This document shows, piece by piece, positions 26,417 through 35,096 of a stretch of 64,000 nucleotides of DNA; positions within the stretch are counted from its first letter, which is position 1, and every line of letters starts with the position of its first letter. The translations under genes were made by a program, and so were the position numbers. Under the pieces are notes generated by a model, which worked only from the letters and a program-made list of their open reading frames with translations, searched no databases and was not told where the DNA came from. The DNA comes from Ascidiaceihabitans sp039975415 (lineage in GTDB: Bacteria; Pseudomonadota; Alphaproteobacteria; Rhodobacterales; Rhodobacteraceae): assembly GCF_039975415.1 (NCBI RefSeq), contig NZ_JBDWHD010000002.1; one strand, written 5' to 3'.

Positions 26417-27685
26417 ATGACAACTGGCCCAATTGCTATTTTAGGTCTTGGTTACGTGGGCCTGCCCTTGGCGTTGGCCTTGGACCGTGCAGGATTTGAC
26501 GTTGTGGGACTGGACACCGACCCAGATCTGGTGGCGACCCTGCACAAAGGGACAGACCCCAACGGCGAAGTCGCGGATGCGTCCCTTGCGCAATCAAATG
26601 CCACATTCACCGCTGACCCTGCGGCTTTGGCATCCTGCACCACATATATCATCGCTGTGCCCACCCCGATCACCAAAGCCAAAAAGCCAAACCTTGATGC
26701 GGTCTTGGGGGCCTGCGCCACCATCGCGCCGCACTTGTCCGCTGGCGATTTGGTCATTTTGGAAAGCACCGTCTACCCCGGTGTCACCGAAGACGTTTGC
26801 GGCCCCGCTTTGGAAGCTGGCAGCGGGCTGGTCTGTGGTCCCGACATCAAACTGGGGTACAGCCCGGAACGCGTAAACCCCGGCGACGCCGAACATTCCA
26901 TGGAAAATGTCATCAAGGTTGTTGCTGCCCAAGACGCAGAAACCCTGACCCGTGTGCAAGTCATTTACGCCCCGGTCGTCAAGGCGGGCCTGCATGCCGC
27001 CACCGATATCAAAACAGCAGAAGCCGCCAAGGTCATCGAAAACACACAGCGCGATTTGAACATTGCCTTGGTCAATGAATTCTCGCTTATTTTTGCACGG
27101 ATGGGGCTGGATACGTTGGACGTGTTGGAAGCGGCAGGCACCAAGTGGAACTTCTTGCCGTTCAAGCCCGGCCTTGTGGGCGGACACTGCATTGGCGTGG
27201 ACCCCTATTACCTGACATATCGCGCCGAACAGCTTGGATATCACCCCGAGGTCATTCACGCAGGCCGCCGCATCAATGATCAAATGGGCAGCTATGTCGC
27301 CCAAACGCTTATGAAAGCGATGATCAAACGCGATATGAACGTGAAACATGCCAAGGTTCTGATCCTTGGATACACATTCAAGGAAAACTGTTCAGACACC
27401 CGCAATACCCGCGTCGAGGACATCCTGAACGAACTGCGTGATTATTCCGTCGACGTGGATGTGCACGAACCTTGGGTTGCTGCCGAAGTCATGAAAAAGC
27501 GCCATGGGATTGACCCGGTGGCCAAGCCTGTCGCAGGGTCGTATGACGCTATTGTTGTGGCTGTCGGGCATAAAGAATTTGTAGAAATGGGCCCCGATGC
27601 CATTCGCGCCTTAGGCAAACCGGGCGCTGTGGTATACGATATAAAAGGCATATTCGGCAAAGCTGGCAGCGATCTGCGTCTTTGA
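26417..27685 (+). CDS. Nucleotide-sugar (UDP-HexNAc type) 6-dehydrogenase, first gene of glycan operon
   Basis: 422-residue member of the UDP-glucose/UDP-ManNAc/UDP-GalNAc dehydrogenase family. NAD-binding ILGLGYVGLPLALAL begins at residue 8, the segment VPTPITKAKKPNL is typical of the family, and the catalytic cysteine is C258 in GGHCIGVDPYYL. ERVNPGD and the HCIGVDPYYLT context put it closer to the TviB/WbpO group (UDP-GalNAc or GlcNAc to the uronic acid) than to UDP-glucose dehydrogenase. It would supply an acidic sugar donor to the glycosyltransferases that follow. A 37-base purine-rich gap separates it from the next gene. Confidence 0.88.
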   Translation: MTTGPIAILGLGYVGLPLALALDRAGFDVVGLDTDPDLVATLHKGTDPNGEVADASLAQSNATFTADPAALASCTTYIIAVPTPITKAKKPNLDAVLGACATIAPHLSAGDLVILESTVYPGVTEDVCGPALEAGSGLVCGPDIKLGYSPERVNPGDAEHSMENVIKVVAAQDAETLTRVQVIYAPVVKAGLHAATDIKTAEAAKVIENTQRDLNIALVNEFSLIFARMGLDTLDVLEAAGTKWNFLPFKPGLVGGHCIGVDPYYLTYRAEQLGYHPEVIHAGRRINDQMGSYVAQTLMKAMIKRDMNVKHAKVLILGYTFKENCSDTRNTRVEDILNELRDYSVDVDVHEPWVAAEVMKKRHGIDPVAKPVAGSYDAIVVAVGHKEFVEMGPDAIRALGKPGAVVYDIKGIFGKAGSDLRL

Positions 27686-27722
27686 CTGAAACGACACGAA
27701 GAAGAAGACGAAAGAAGACCCT

Positions 27723-28937
27723 ATGGTGCAGACACCTCTTCCTGCCAGCGACCGCCCCCGGCGCGTGGTGCTTTACAGCCACGACACCTTTGGGTTGGGA
27801 CATTTGCGCAGGTCACGGGCGTTGGCGTCTGCGCTAACCGCCAGCGATACCGTGCAATCGGCAATCATCCTGACCGGATCTCCGGTTGCCGGGCGTTTCA
27901 CCTTTCCGGAACGTGTGGACCATGTGCGCCTGCCGGGCGTCACCAAACTGCCCGACGGATCCTACGTGTCGCAAACACTGGGTCTGGATATCGACGAAAC
28001 AACAGCGTTGCGTGCAGGTCTGATCCAATCGGCCGTCGAACAATATGACCCCGATCTGCTGATCGTGGACAAAGAACCCACAGGTTTTCGCGGCGAGCTT
28101 TTGCCCACATTGGAATGGTTAAGCCAAAGGGGCAAAACCAAGCTTGTGTTGGGGTTGCGCGATGTTTTGGACGAACCGGATGTGCTGGCTGCAGAATGGG
28201 ACCGCAAAGGCGCTGTGCAAGCCACCGAACAATACTATGACGAAATTTGGGTCTACGGCGTGAAATCCGTTTATGATCCCACAGCGGGACTGACACTTTC
28301 GGACAGCGCACGCGCCCGCATGTATTGGACCGGATATTTGCGTCGCGAAGCCGCAGAGGTCAGCGAAGTCCCCGAAGACCCGTTTATCTTGATCACCCCC
28401 GGCGGTGGCGGGGACGGTGCTGCGATGGTGGACCTTGTCTTGGCTGCCTATGAACAAGATCCAGACCTGAACCCGCCCGCTGTGCTGGTCTACGGCCCCT
28501 TCTTGTCGGGCGAAGTCCGTGAAGAATTCGAAACGCGCGTTGAAAAACTGCAGGGCCGCGTCACCGCTGTCGGATTTGAAAGCCGCATCGAGGCCCTGTT
28601 TCATGGTGCTGAGGGTGTTGTATGCATGGGTGGCTACAATACGTTTTGTGAGGTTCTGTCGTTTGACAAGCGCGCCGTGATCGTGCCGCGTACAGTGCCC
28701 CGTTTAGAACAATGGATCCGCGCAAGCCGCGCAGAGGAACTTGGATTGGTACATATGCTGGACGAAGATCGCGACGGTATGACCCCCGACGCCATGATCG
28801 CCGCAATTCGTGGGCTAAAGACCCAAAGCAGGCCATCGGACGCCGGTGCGGACGGTTTGCTTGATGGTTTGGATTACGTTATCAAACGCACCCGTAGCCT
28901 TATGGGCGATGCCGCCCTGGACGCCGCTGCCGAATGA
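27723..28937 (+). CDS. Predicted glycosyltransferase (COG4671 / MurG-like fold), copy 1
   Basis: 404 residues, GT-B type. N-terminal YSHDTFGLGHLRRSRALASAL (near residue 18) is the signature of COG4671 predicted glycosyltransferases. LITPGGGGDGAAM near 223 and MGGYNTFCEVLSFDKRAVIVPR near 300 correspond to the nucleotide-sugar-binding half of MurG-like enzymes. It is paralogous to the protein at 31832-32968 in the same operon. Donor and acceptor are unknown; a cytoplasmic enzyme acting on a soluble or lipid-linked sugar is likely. Its stop overlaps the next start by 4 bases. Confidence 0.85.
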   Translation: MVQTPLPASDRPRRVVLYSHDTFGLGHLRRSRALASALTASDTVQSAIILTGSPVAGRFTFPERVDHVRLPGVTKLPDGSYVSQTLGLDIDETTALRAGLIQSAVEQYDPDLLIVDKEPTGFRGELLPTLEWLSQRGKTKLVLGLRDVLDEPDVLAAEWDRKGAVQATEQYYDEIWVYGVKSVYDPTAGLTLSDSARARMYWTGYLRREAAEVSEVPEDPFILITPGGGGDGAAMVDLVLAAYEQDPDLNPPAVLVYGPFLSGEVREEFETRVEKLQGRVTAVGFESRIEALFHGAEGVVCMGGYNTFCEVLSFDKRAVIVPRTVPRLEQWIRASRAEELGLVHMLDEDRDGMTPDAMIAAIRGLKTQSRPSDAGADGLLDGLDYVIKRTRSLMGDAALDAAAE

Positions 28938-30181
28938 CCCAAAGCAACACAATTCCAGAGCCCGCCTTGGCTGTCGTAGTCAAAGGCTGGCCCCGCCTGT
29001 CCGAAACCTTCATCGCCCAGGAACTTGTGGCGTTGGAAGAGACAGGTATCGCCTTTGAAATCTGGTCGCTACGCCATCCAACAGACACAAAAACCCATCC
29101 GCTGCATGACCGGCTGCAAGCGCGCGTGCGATACTTGCCCGAGTACCTTGAAGACGAACCTGATCGCGTGGCCGCAGCCCTGAAAGCGGCAGCGCTCCGC
29201 CCGACGTATGCCGCGGCCCGTGCCGCGTTTGAACGCGACCTTGCCCGCGATGCGACCCCAAACCGCGAACGCCGCTTTGGACAGGCTTGTGTTCTGGCCC
29301 ATGAAGCACCTGCCGCCTTGCGCGGGCTGTATGCCCATTTCTTGCATACGCCGTCATCCGTCGCCCGTTATGCCGCGATACTTCTGGACCTCCCTTGGTC
29401 CTTTTCAGCCCATGCCAAAGACATCTGGACATCGCCCGAATGGGAGCTGCGTGAAAAGCTTTCACATGACAGTTTCGGGGCATCTTTTGGCGCAACCTGC
29501 ACCGGATTTGGCGCGACGCATTTGCAAGGGTTGTCCAGCGGCACACCTGTCGATTTGGTGTACCACGGTCTGGACCTGCAGCGTTTTCCCGCGCCGCCGG
29601 AACGCCCTTTGCGCATCGTGGGTGCGCCACTGCGCATGATGTCCGTCGGACGTTTGGTGGAAAAGAAGGGTTTTGACAGGCTGATTGCGGCCTTGGCGCT
29701 TTTGCCCTCTGAGATGGATTGGCACTGGACCCATATTGGTGGCGGCGCGTTGCGTGACCAGATGATGCAGGCGGCTCAAGACGCACAGGTCGGCCACCGC
29801 ATCACATGGCGCGGGGCCTGTGACCAACCGGAAGTCATCGAAGCCATGCGCGCTGCCGATGTTTTTGTGTTGCCAAGCCGCGTTGCCGAAGACGGTGATC
29901 GCGATGGCCTGCCAAACGTGCTGATGGAAGCGGCCAGTCAAAAACTACCGATCTTGTCCACGCCCGTTTCGGCCATCCCCGAATTTATCGACACAGAAGT
30001 TCACGGTATCCTCAGCGACGATGACCCTGCCGCTCTGGCCCTTGAAATGAACCGCTTTGCACAGGATCCCGCCCTGGGACCGCGATTGGCCGATGCCGCA
30101 TTTACGCGGTTGCGTCGTGATTTTTTGATTGCGCCCGGGATCAAGCATCTGTCACGCAGATTACACGAGATGCTGGCATGA
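28934..30181 (+). CDS. Glycosyltransferase family 4 protein (exopolysaccharide type)
   Basis: 415-residue GT-B retaining glycosyltransferase. The N-terminal half has VVVKGWPRLSETFIAQEL, common in exopolysaccharide and colanic-acid-type enzymes (WcaL/AmsK-like). The C-terminal half has MSVGRLVEKKGFDRLIAAL and DGLPNVLMEAASQKLPILST. The EX7E-type motif of GT4 is visible in that segment. It follows copy 1 of the COG4671 enzyme and overlaps the next GT4 gene by 4 bases. It is predicted to add one sugar during assembly of the glycan made by this operon. Confidence 0.87.
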   Translation: MTQSNTIPEPALAVVVKGWPRLSETFIAQELVALEETGIAFEIWSLRHPTDTKTHPLHDRLQARVRYLPEYLEDEPDRVAAALKAAALRPTYAAARAAFERDLARDATPNRERRFGQACVLAHEAPAALRGLYAHFLHTPSSVARYAAILLDLPWSFSAHAKDIWTSPEWELREKLSHDSFGASFGATCTGFGATHLQGLSSGTPVDLVYHGLDLQRFPAPPERPLRIVGAPLRMMSVGRLVEKKGFDRLIAALALLPSEMDWHWTHIGGGALRDQMMQAAQDAQVGHRITWRGACDQPEVIEAMRAADVFVLPSRVAEDGDRDGLPNVLMEAASQKLPILSTPVSAIPEFIDTEVHGILSDDDPAALALEMNRFAQDPALGPRLADAAFTRLRRDFLIAPGIKHLSRRLHEMLA

Positions 30182-31254
30182 AAATTGCCTTTTATGCGCC
30201 TCTTAAATCCCCAAATCATCGCGTGCCTTCCGGGGATCGCACCATGGCAAGGGCCCTTATGGACGCGCTGAAAGACGGGGGCGCAGAGGTGTATTTAGCC
30301 TCTGAATTTCGCAGCCTCGAAAAGACAGGGTCGCGACAGCTTCAAACAGGTATGATTGAGCAAGCCCATCAACAGGCTGCTGGTATAGTTCAGAAATTCC
30401 AAGACGCCAAACTGACCGCATGGGTCACATACCACAATTACTACAAAGCCCCTGATCTGATCGGCCCCGCCGTCAGCGCCGCATTGGGCATTCCCTATTT
30501 GATCATTGAAGCCACCCGAGCCCGTAAACGTCTGGACGGGGAATGGGCCACGTTTGCCGCACGATCAGAAGCCGCCTGCGACGCGGCACAGGTGATTTTC
30601 TATCTCACCGACCGTGACAATGAAGCGTTGGAACGTGATGCACCGGATGCACAAACCCTGATCCACTTGCGCCCATTTCTGAACCGCAGCACCCTACCCG
30701 CTTCTTCGTCCCAAGACGGCTCGATGCTAAGTGTTGGAATGATGCGCGAAGGCGACAAGCTGGCGTCCTACCTACTGATCGCGGACACTTTGGCTGTGTT
30801 GCGTCATCGGGACTGGCGCCTTGATATTATCGGTGACGGAGATGCACGGCACAGAGTGGAAAACATGATGGCCCGGTTCGGGCAAAACGTCCGGTTTCTG
30901 GGCCGGCAAGACGCAAAAGAAGTGGCCGCAGCATACAGCCACGCGAAATTGCTGTTCTGGCCCGGCGTCAACGAGGCCTTCGGCATGACCTATCTGGAAG
31001 CCCAAGCCGCCGGTGTCCCCGTTGTGGCACAGGATCGTCCCGGCGTTCGGGACGTGGTTTTGACACATGGCCCTGCGCCCCGCCAAGGCCCCAGACCGAT
31101 GGCGCAACGCATTCAAGACTTGCTGGACAACAATCAGCAAGCAGCAAACGAAGGCGTTGAAGCCCGCAATTTCATTCAACGTCGCCACCTGCGCCCCGCT
31201 GCAACACAGACCCTGCTTAAAGGCCTGTCCGCGGCCATTGAGGCGGCTGCATGA
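30178..31254 (+). CDS. Glycosyltransferase family 4 protein
   Basis: 358-residue GT4-like enzyme with an N-terminal MKIAFYAPLKSPNHRVPSGD segment. Its C-terminal donor site has FWPGVNEAFGMTYLEAQAAGVPVVAQDRPG (around residue 260), containing the two conserved Glu residues. It is distinct from the preceding GT4 gene, so probably makes a different linkage. Coupled at both ends by ATGA overlaps. The acceptor is unknown. Confidence 0.87.
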   Translation: MKIAFYAPLKSPNHRVPSGDRTMARALMDALKDGGAEVYLASEFRSLEKTGSRQLQTGMIEQAHQQAAGIVQKFQDAKLTAWVTYHNYYKAPDLIGPAVSAALGIPYLIIEATRARKRLDGEWATFAARSEAACDAAQVIFYLTDRDNEALERDAPDAQTLIHLRPFLNRSTLPASSSQDGSMLSVGMMREGDKLASYLLIADTLAVLRHRDWRLDIIGDGDARHRVENMMARFGQNVRFLGRQDAKEVAAAYSHAKLLFWPGVNEAFGMTYLEAQAAGVPVVAQDRPGVRDVVLTHGPAPRQGPRPMAQRIQDLLDNNQQAANEGVEARNFIQRRHLRPAATQTLLKGLSAAIEAAA

Positions 31255-31835
31255 TCCGTTTGGGCCTTTTGCGCCACGGCCACACCGCATGGAACCGCGC
31301 AGGCCGCATCCAAGGGCGCACTGACATTCCGTTGGATGCCGACGCATCCGCAGCCCTTTCGAGACTGCGTCTGCCAGACGGTTGGGAGCAGGCTGATTTA
31401 TGGTCTAGCCCGCTGCGCCGTGCCGTAGAAACAGCCCAGCTGGTCGCATCACATACGCCCCGAACATCCCCCGCGCTTACCGAAATGAATTGGGGTGATT
31501 GGGAAGGAAAACACGGCAAAGACCTACACGCCGATCCTGCCAGCGGTTTTCGGGATATGGAACACTGGGGTTGGGATTTCACACCTCCAAACGGCGAGGC
31601 CTTGTCATCCTTACGGACCCGTACGGTCACTTGGGCGACAGGCCTGCAAGACGATGCGGTGGCTGTATGCCATATCGGTGTGATGCGGGTTCTCATGGCA
31701 CATGCGTGCGGTTATGATTTTGTTGGAACGCCTCCGTTTCAGGTGAAACGCAACCGCTTGTTTTGCATCGAAATCAACCAAGACGGCTGGACTTTGAAGC
31801 CTGACTCCATCCGCCTGATTGAAGACGCATCATGA
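31251..31835 (+). CDS. Histidine phosphatase family protein
   Basis: 194 residues with the phosphohistidine motif LLRHGHTAWNRAGRIQGRTDIPLD (residues 6-29; catalytic His in RHG). A second conserved His lies in VAVCHIGVMRVLMAH near residue 142. It resembles cobalamin-phosphatase or phosphoglycerate-mutase-type enzymes. Within a glycan operon it may dephosphorylate a sugar phosphate or a lipid carrier intermediate, but that is inference. Overlaps of 4 bases on both sides tie it to the glycosyltransferases. Confidence 0.87.
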   Translation: MIRLGLLRHGHTAWNRAGRIQGRTDIPLDADASAALSRLRLPDGWEQADLWSSPLRRAVETAQLVASHTPRTSPALTEMNWGDWEGKHGKDLHADPASGFRDMEHWGWDFTPPNGEALSSLRTRTVTWATGLQDDAVAVCHIGVMRVLMAHACGYDFVGTPPFQVKRNRLFCIEINQDGWTLKPDSIRLIEDAS

Positions 31836-32968
31836 AGCTTATGATCATTGTGACGCATCTGTTGGGATCGGGACATCTAAGCCGCGCGCTGACCCTGGGC
31901 CGGTGTTTCGCGCAAAAAGGTCACGCGGTGCGCATACTGTCAGGCGGGATGCCTGCCCCACATCTGGACACCACCGGTGTGCAATTTCTGCAAATGCCGC
32001 CGTTACGGTCGGACGGCACCAATTTCACGGACCTGTTGGACGACAGAGGCACTGCAGCAAACCCCGATTACATGTCGAGCAGACGGGATATGTTGGTGGA
32101 CGCTTTGCGCACAGACCCGTCAGACGTCATCATAACAGAGCTGTTCCCCTTTGGCCGCCGCAGCCTGAAAGATGAATTTCAGCACCTGCTCGACGCAGCC
32201 CACAGCCTGTCCCCCAAGCCTTTGGTGTTCGCCTCAATCCGCGACATCCTTGCGCCCCCTTCCAAACCCCGCAAAGCCGAATTCGCCGCTGAGGTGTTGG
32301 ACAGGTTCTACGACGGCGTCTTGGTGCATTCAGACCCTGAGATAACGCCGCTTGGCATCAGTTGGCCTGTCACGGACGCTTTGGAACAGCGCCTGTCATA
32401 CACCGGGTTCGTGGCGCCCACACCACCGAACGATCATCCAGATGCGCTTGGGCAAGGCGAAATACTTGTCAGCGCCGGGGGCGGCAGCGTGGGGGATGGT
32501 ATTTTCGAAACCTGCATCAAGGCTGCAATTTTGCGACCGGACTTAAAGTGGCGTATTCTTGTGGGGGGCAGCGATGCCGATGCGCGCATAAAAGCCTTCA
32601 AGGCAACCGCACCAACGAACGTCATTTTGAACGCGGCACGTCCTGATTTTCGCCAGATGCTGCGCCACGCAACGGCTTCTGTTTCAATGTGCGGTTACAA
32701 CACTGCCCTGGACGTTTTGCAGACCCAAGTACCTGCCGTCTTCATCCCCTTCGATGCCGGTGGCGAAGTCGAACAAACCCTACGCGCTAAGGCCTTGGCG
32801 GCACTTCCCGGCATACAGGTTGTGTTGTCCGATGCGTTAACGCCGAACGCGTTGATCGCCGCGCTGGATTCAGTTTCGAAGGATCACACAATCGAAACAC
32901 CACGATTTGGGTTTGATGGTGCACGGCGCACCGTTCAAATTGTCGAACAAAAACTGGCCGCACGATGA
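31832..32968 (+). CDS. Predicted glycosyltransferase (COG4671 / MurG-like fold), copy 2
   Basis: 378 residues, paralogous to the gene at 27723-28937. The corresponding motifs are VTHLLGSGHLSRALTLGRCF near residue 7, LVSAGGGSVGDGIFE near 212 and SMCGYNTALDVLQTQVPAVFIPF near 285. The two copies differ widely outside these motifs, pointing to an old duplication with separate acceptor or donor use. It lies between the phosphatase and the deacetylase genes with ATGA overlaps. Confidence 0.84.
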   Translation: MKLMIIVTHLLGSGHLSRALTLGRCFAQKGHAVRILSGGMPAPHLDTTGVQFLQMPPLRSDGTNFTDLLDDRGTAANPDYMSSRRDMLVDALRTDPSDVIITELFPFGRRSLKDEFQHLLDAAHSLSPKPLVFASIRDILAPPSKPRKAEFAAEVLDRFYDGVLVHSDPEITPLGISWPVTDALEQRLSYTGFVAPTPPNDHPDALGQGEILVSAGGGSVGDGIFETCIKAAILRPDLKWRILVGGSDADARIKAFKATAPTNVILNAARPDFRQMLRHATASVSMCGYNTALDVLQTQVPAVFIPFDAGGEVEQTLRAKALAALPGIQVVLSDALTPNALIAALDSVSKDHTIETPRFGFDGARRTVQIVEQKLAAR

Positions 32969-33705
32969 TTGACTGGGCCCCTCTGCGATCAGCCTTGGCG
33001 CGATGCCGTCAATCTAAAACACCTCTGCCCGTTTGGTGGCGCGACGATGATGCAATTGCGCCGACGCCGCAGTTGGACCAGCTGCACACGCTTTCGGTGC
33101 GATTGGATGTGCCGGTGCATCTAGCGGTCATCCCGGCCCACGCAAAAGACACATTGGCTGAATACATGGTAAGCCGGCCAAACCTGCGCCCCTTGGTGCA
33201 TGGGTGGGCGCATCAGAACCACGCAGAAGCCGGAATGAAAAAATCAGAATTTCCGCACAATGATGCAGCGTCTCAAAGCCGCGCATCGGAAGGGTTTAAG
33301 ACGCTGACGAATGTGTTCGGCTCAGATCTTTTGCCCGTGTTTGTGCCCCCTTGGAACAGAATGGACACAGGGCTGTCTCAGCATCTGAAAGCGGCAGGCT
33401 ATCACGCCGTGTCTGCCTTTGGGCCACGCAAACCGCAGTCCGGTATCTTGCACATCAACACCCATATCGACCCCATCTTCTGGCGGAGCACACGGGGGTT
33501 GGTGCCACCCGAACAGCTGATTGCGCAGACGGTTGAACGGATTGAGGCACGACGAAACGGCACCGAAGACGCCGCGGAACCTTTAGGATATTTGACGCAT
33601 CATCTGGTGCATGATCCGGACATTTGGGCGTTCTCTTATGCGTTCCTGAACGAATTATTGGATGGTGGCGCAACACCCGCACACCTTGGAAAGGACTTGG
33701 CATGA
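32965..33705 (+). CDS. Polysaccharide deacetylase family protein
   Basis: 246 residues with a NodB-like start: WWRDDDAIAPTPQLD (residues about 24-38) carries the paired aspartates of the metal site. LVHGWAHQNHAE near 86 gives the two metal-binding histidines, and PPWNRMD near 130 matches the conserved Pro/Trp-Asn-Arg segment. No signal peptide is seen, so it acts in the cytoplasm, unlike secreted chitin or peptidoglycan deacetylases. A glycan precursor bearing N-acetyl groups is the likely substrate, in keeping with an HexNAc-type dehydrogenase in the operon. It overlaps its neighbours by 4 bases. Confidence 0.85.
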   Translation: MIDWAPLRSALARCRQSKTPLPVWWRDDDAIAPTPQLDQLHTLSVRLDVPVHLAVIPAHAKDTLAEYMVSRPNLRPLVHGWAHQNHAEAGMKKSEFPHNDAASQSRASEGFKTLTNVFGSDLLPVFVPPWNRMDTGLSQHLKAAGYHAVSAFGPRKPQSGILHINTHIDPIFWRSTRGLVPPEQLIAQTVERIEARRNGTEDAAEPLGYLTHHLVHDPDIWAFSYAFLNELLDGGATPAHLGKDLA

Positions 33706-34202
33706 GCCGTTTGGAATCATTTCGACGCAGGCTGAATGCACAGATCGATGGCATCAACTGGGCCATTGAAAATATCGGCGGGACTGGGGGCGAAAATACA
33801 GGCGCCATCCAAGGGGACATCCTTGAAATGGGGCTTGGGAACGGGCGCACCTACGATCACCTGCGCGAATATGCAAACCGGCGCATCTGGGTGATCGACC
33901 GTGTGCTGCAATGCCACCCCTCTTGTGTGCCGCCCAAGGCCGATTTTCTGCAAGGGGAAGCCGATGACATGCTTGTGCAAATGGCGCAGCGCGGCACACA
34001 AGTCGCGTTCACGCACTATGAGTTCGGGATCGGCGTCAACGATGTTGACAGCGCCGAAGCCACGCGGTTGGCTCCTTTGATCAAGGCTGTCATGGCGCCG
34101 CAGGGCTTGGTGGTGTCGCAGCAAAAGATGCCGGGAATGACACAAATAGACGGGCCGCCCACCGTTGATCCCGACCGGTACTTTTTCTACCGGAACGCGT
34201 GA
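33702..34202 (+). CDS. Small class I SAM-dependent methyltransferase-like protein (operon copy)
   Basis: 166 residues from the ATG at 33702, which overlaps the deacetylase stop (ATGA). SAM motif I is LEMGLGNGRTYDHLREY near residue 42, followed by IWVIDRVLQCHP as motif II. It is a paralogue of the protein at 15071-15592. It is the last gene of the operon and could methylate the finished or growing glycan. The C-terminal half (APQGLVVSQQKMP, then DPDRYFFYRNA) ends exactly like its paralogue (PGRCFIYSHT), which supports a shared family of unknown target. Confidence 0.8.
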   Translation: MSRLESFRRRLNAQIDGINWAIENIGGTGGENTGAIQGDILEMGLGNGRTYDHLREYANRRIWVIDRVLQCHPSCVPPKADFLQGEADDMLVQMAQRGTQVAFTHYEFGIGVNDVDSAEATRLAPLIKAVMAPQGLVVSQQKMPGMTQIDGPPTVDPDRYFFYRNA

Positions 34203-34295
34203 TTGCGGCAGGTCCCTTGCCCTGTTTGACGAGACGCGGTTAAGCTGGCGTCAAGACGGCCCAAAAACGAGGCCGATCAACAGGGGAAGACATCA

Positions 34296-34853
34296 ATGAA
34301 AACCATTCTATCCGCTTGTCTTGCAAGCGCTTTTCTGGCGACAGCGGCCTTTGCAGGGCCCCTTAAACTGACACCCGCCAGCCCGCAACCCAGCAGCGTT
34401 AAACCCGGCCTATCGGTGAAATATGCCTATCCAGGCGACGTCAAAACGTTATCCCAAGCCCGCAAGGCGCTGAAAAAGGGCACAGCGGGCACCCCATTGT
34501 CGGGGCTGGATTACATGGACACAAACGATGGCGACAAGACCCTGACGTCCAAACGCGCGCACCATGTGGCAGCGGGCATTTCAGGCTACGTCAAATTCGA
34601 CGCGCCTGGCACGTACACCATCGATTTCCTCAGCAACGACGGGCTTGAAGTGTCCATCGGCGGCAAGCAGGTCGTCGACTTTGACGGACGCCACCCCTGT
34701 GAAGAATCCAAACCCGCGCAGGTGCAAATCCCGTCTGCCGGTTGGTACGATCTGAAGGCGACGTATTTCCAACGCGTGGGCACCGCCTGCCTGCACATGC
34801 GGGCGGGTCAGGGTGCGCCGGACTGGATGCCAAACTCGGCCTTCGGGCACTAA
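34296..34853 (+). CDS. Secreted PA14-like carbohydrate-binding domain protein
   Basis: 185 residues with a clear signal peptide (MKTILSACLASAFLATAAFA-GP). The remaining 165 residues look like a single PA14/GLEYA-type beta-barrel: APGTYTIDFLSNDGLEVSIGGKQVVDFDGRHP, then PSAGWYDLKATYFQRVGTACLHM. The N-D-G and D-F-D-G turns correspond to the calcium/sugar-binding loops of that fold. Two cysteines (in HPCEE and TACLH) may form a disulphide. It lies 93 bases downstream of the glycan operon with its own ribosome site, followed by a terminator. It could bind the glycan at the cell surface, by inference. Confidence 0.75.
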   Translation: MKTILSACLASAFLATAAFAGPLKLTPASPQPSSVKPGLSVKYAYPGDVKTLSQARKALKKGTAGTPLSGLDYMDTNDGDKTLTSKRAHHVAAGISGYVKFDAPGTYTIDFLSNDGLEVSIGGKQVVDFDGRHPCEESKPAQVQIPSAGWYDLKATYFQRVGTACLHMRAGQGAPDWMPNSAFGH

Positions 34854-34875
34854 GCCTAACAACACATTGTAACGG

Positions 34876-34905
34876 AAGGGGCGGGGCGAAAGCTGCGCCC
34901 CTTTT
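34876..34905. terminator. Rho-independent terminator (bidirectional)
   Basis: AAGGGGCG - 12 bases - CGCCCCTT with T-rich bases after it on the plus strand. It lies 22 bases after the PA14-like gene stop and just before the stop of the convergent small membrane protein. It may serve both. Confidence 0.75.
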
Positions 34906-34910
34906 GCGTT

Positions 34911-35096
34911 TCAGCTTTGGGAGGTCAACGCCTTGACGATCATAGCGCTGACGGGAGAGGCGATGAGAAAGCCTATGGCCGCCGCGATCAGGATCGGGAT
35001 GAGGGTGCCATACCCCATGGTGAGCGCCGCAATCACGCCGCTGCCTGCAAGTGTTGAGCCGATGAAAAGGTGAAGGATGAGGGTTAGTCTGAACAT
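34911..35096 (-). CDS. Small two-helix membrane protein (often mislabelled 'CTP synthetase' in Rhodobacterales)
   Basis: 61 residues almost wholly hydrophobic: helix 1 at about 4-27 (LILHLFIGSTLAGSGVIAAL) and helix 2 at about 30-52 (LIPILIAAAIGFLIASPVSAM), then a short tail. I recall near-identical short proteins in Rhodobacterales carrying an erroneous CTP-synthetase label; no such enzyme activity is possible at this length. Function unknown. It converges on the PA14-like gene through the terminator at 34876-34905. Confidence 0.72.
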   Translation of the reverse strand: MFRLTLILHLFIGSTLAGSGVIAALTMGYGTLIPILIAAAIGFLIASPVSAMIVKALTSQS

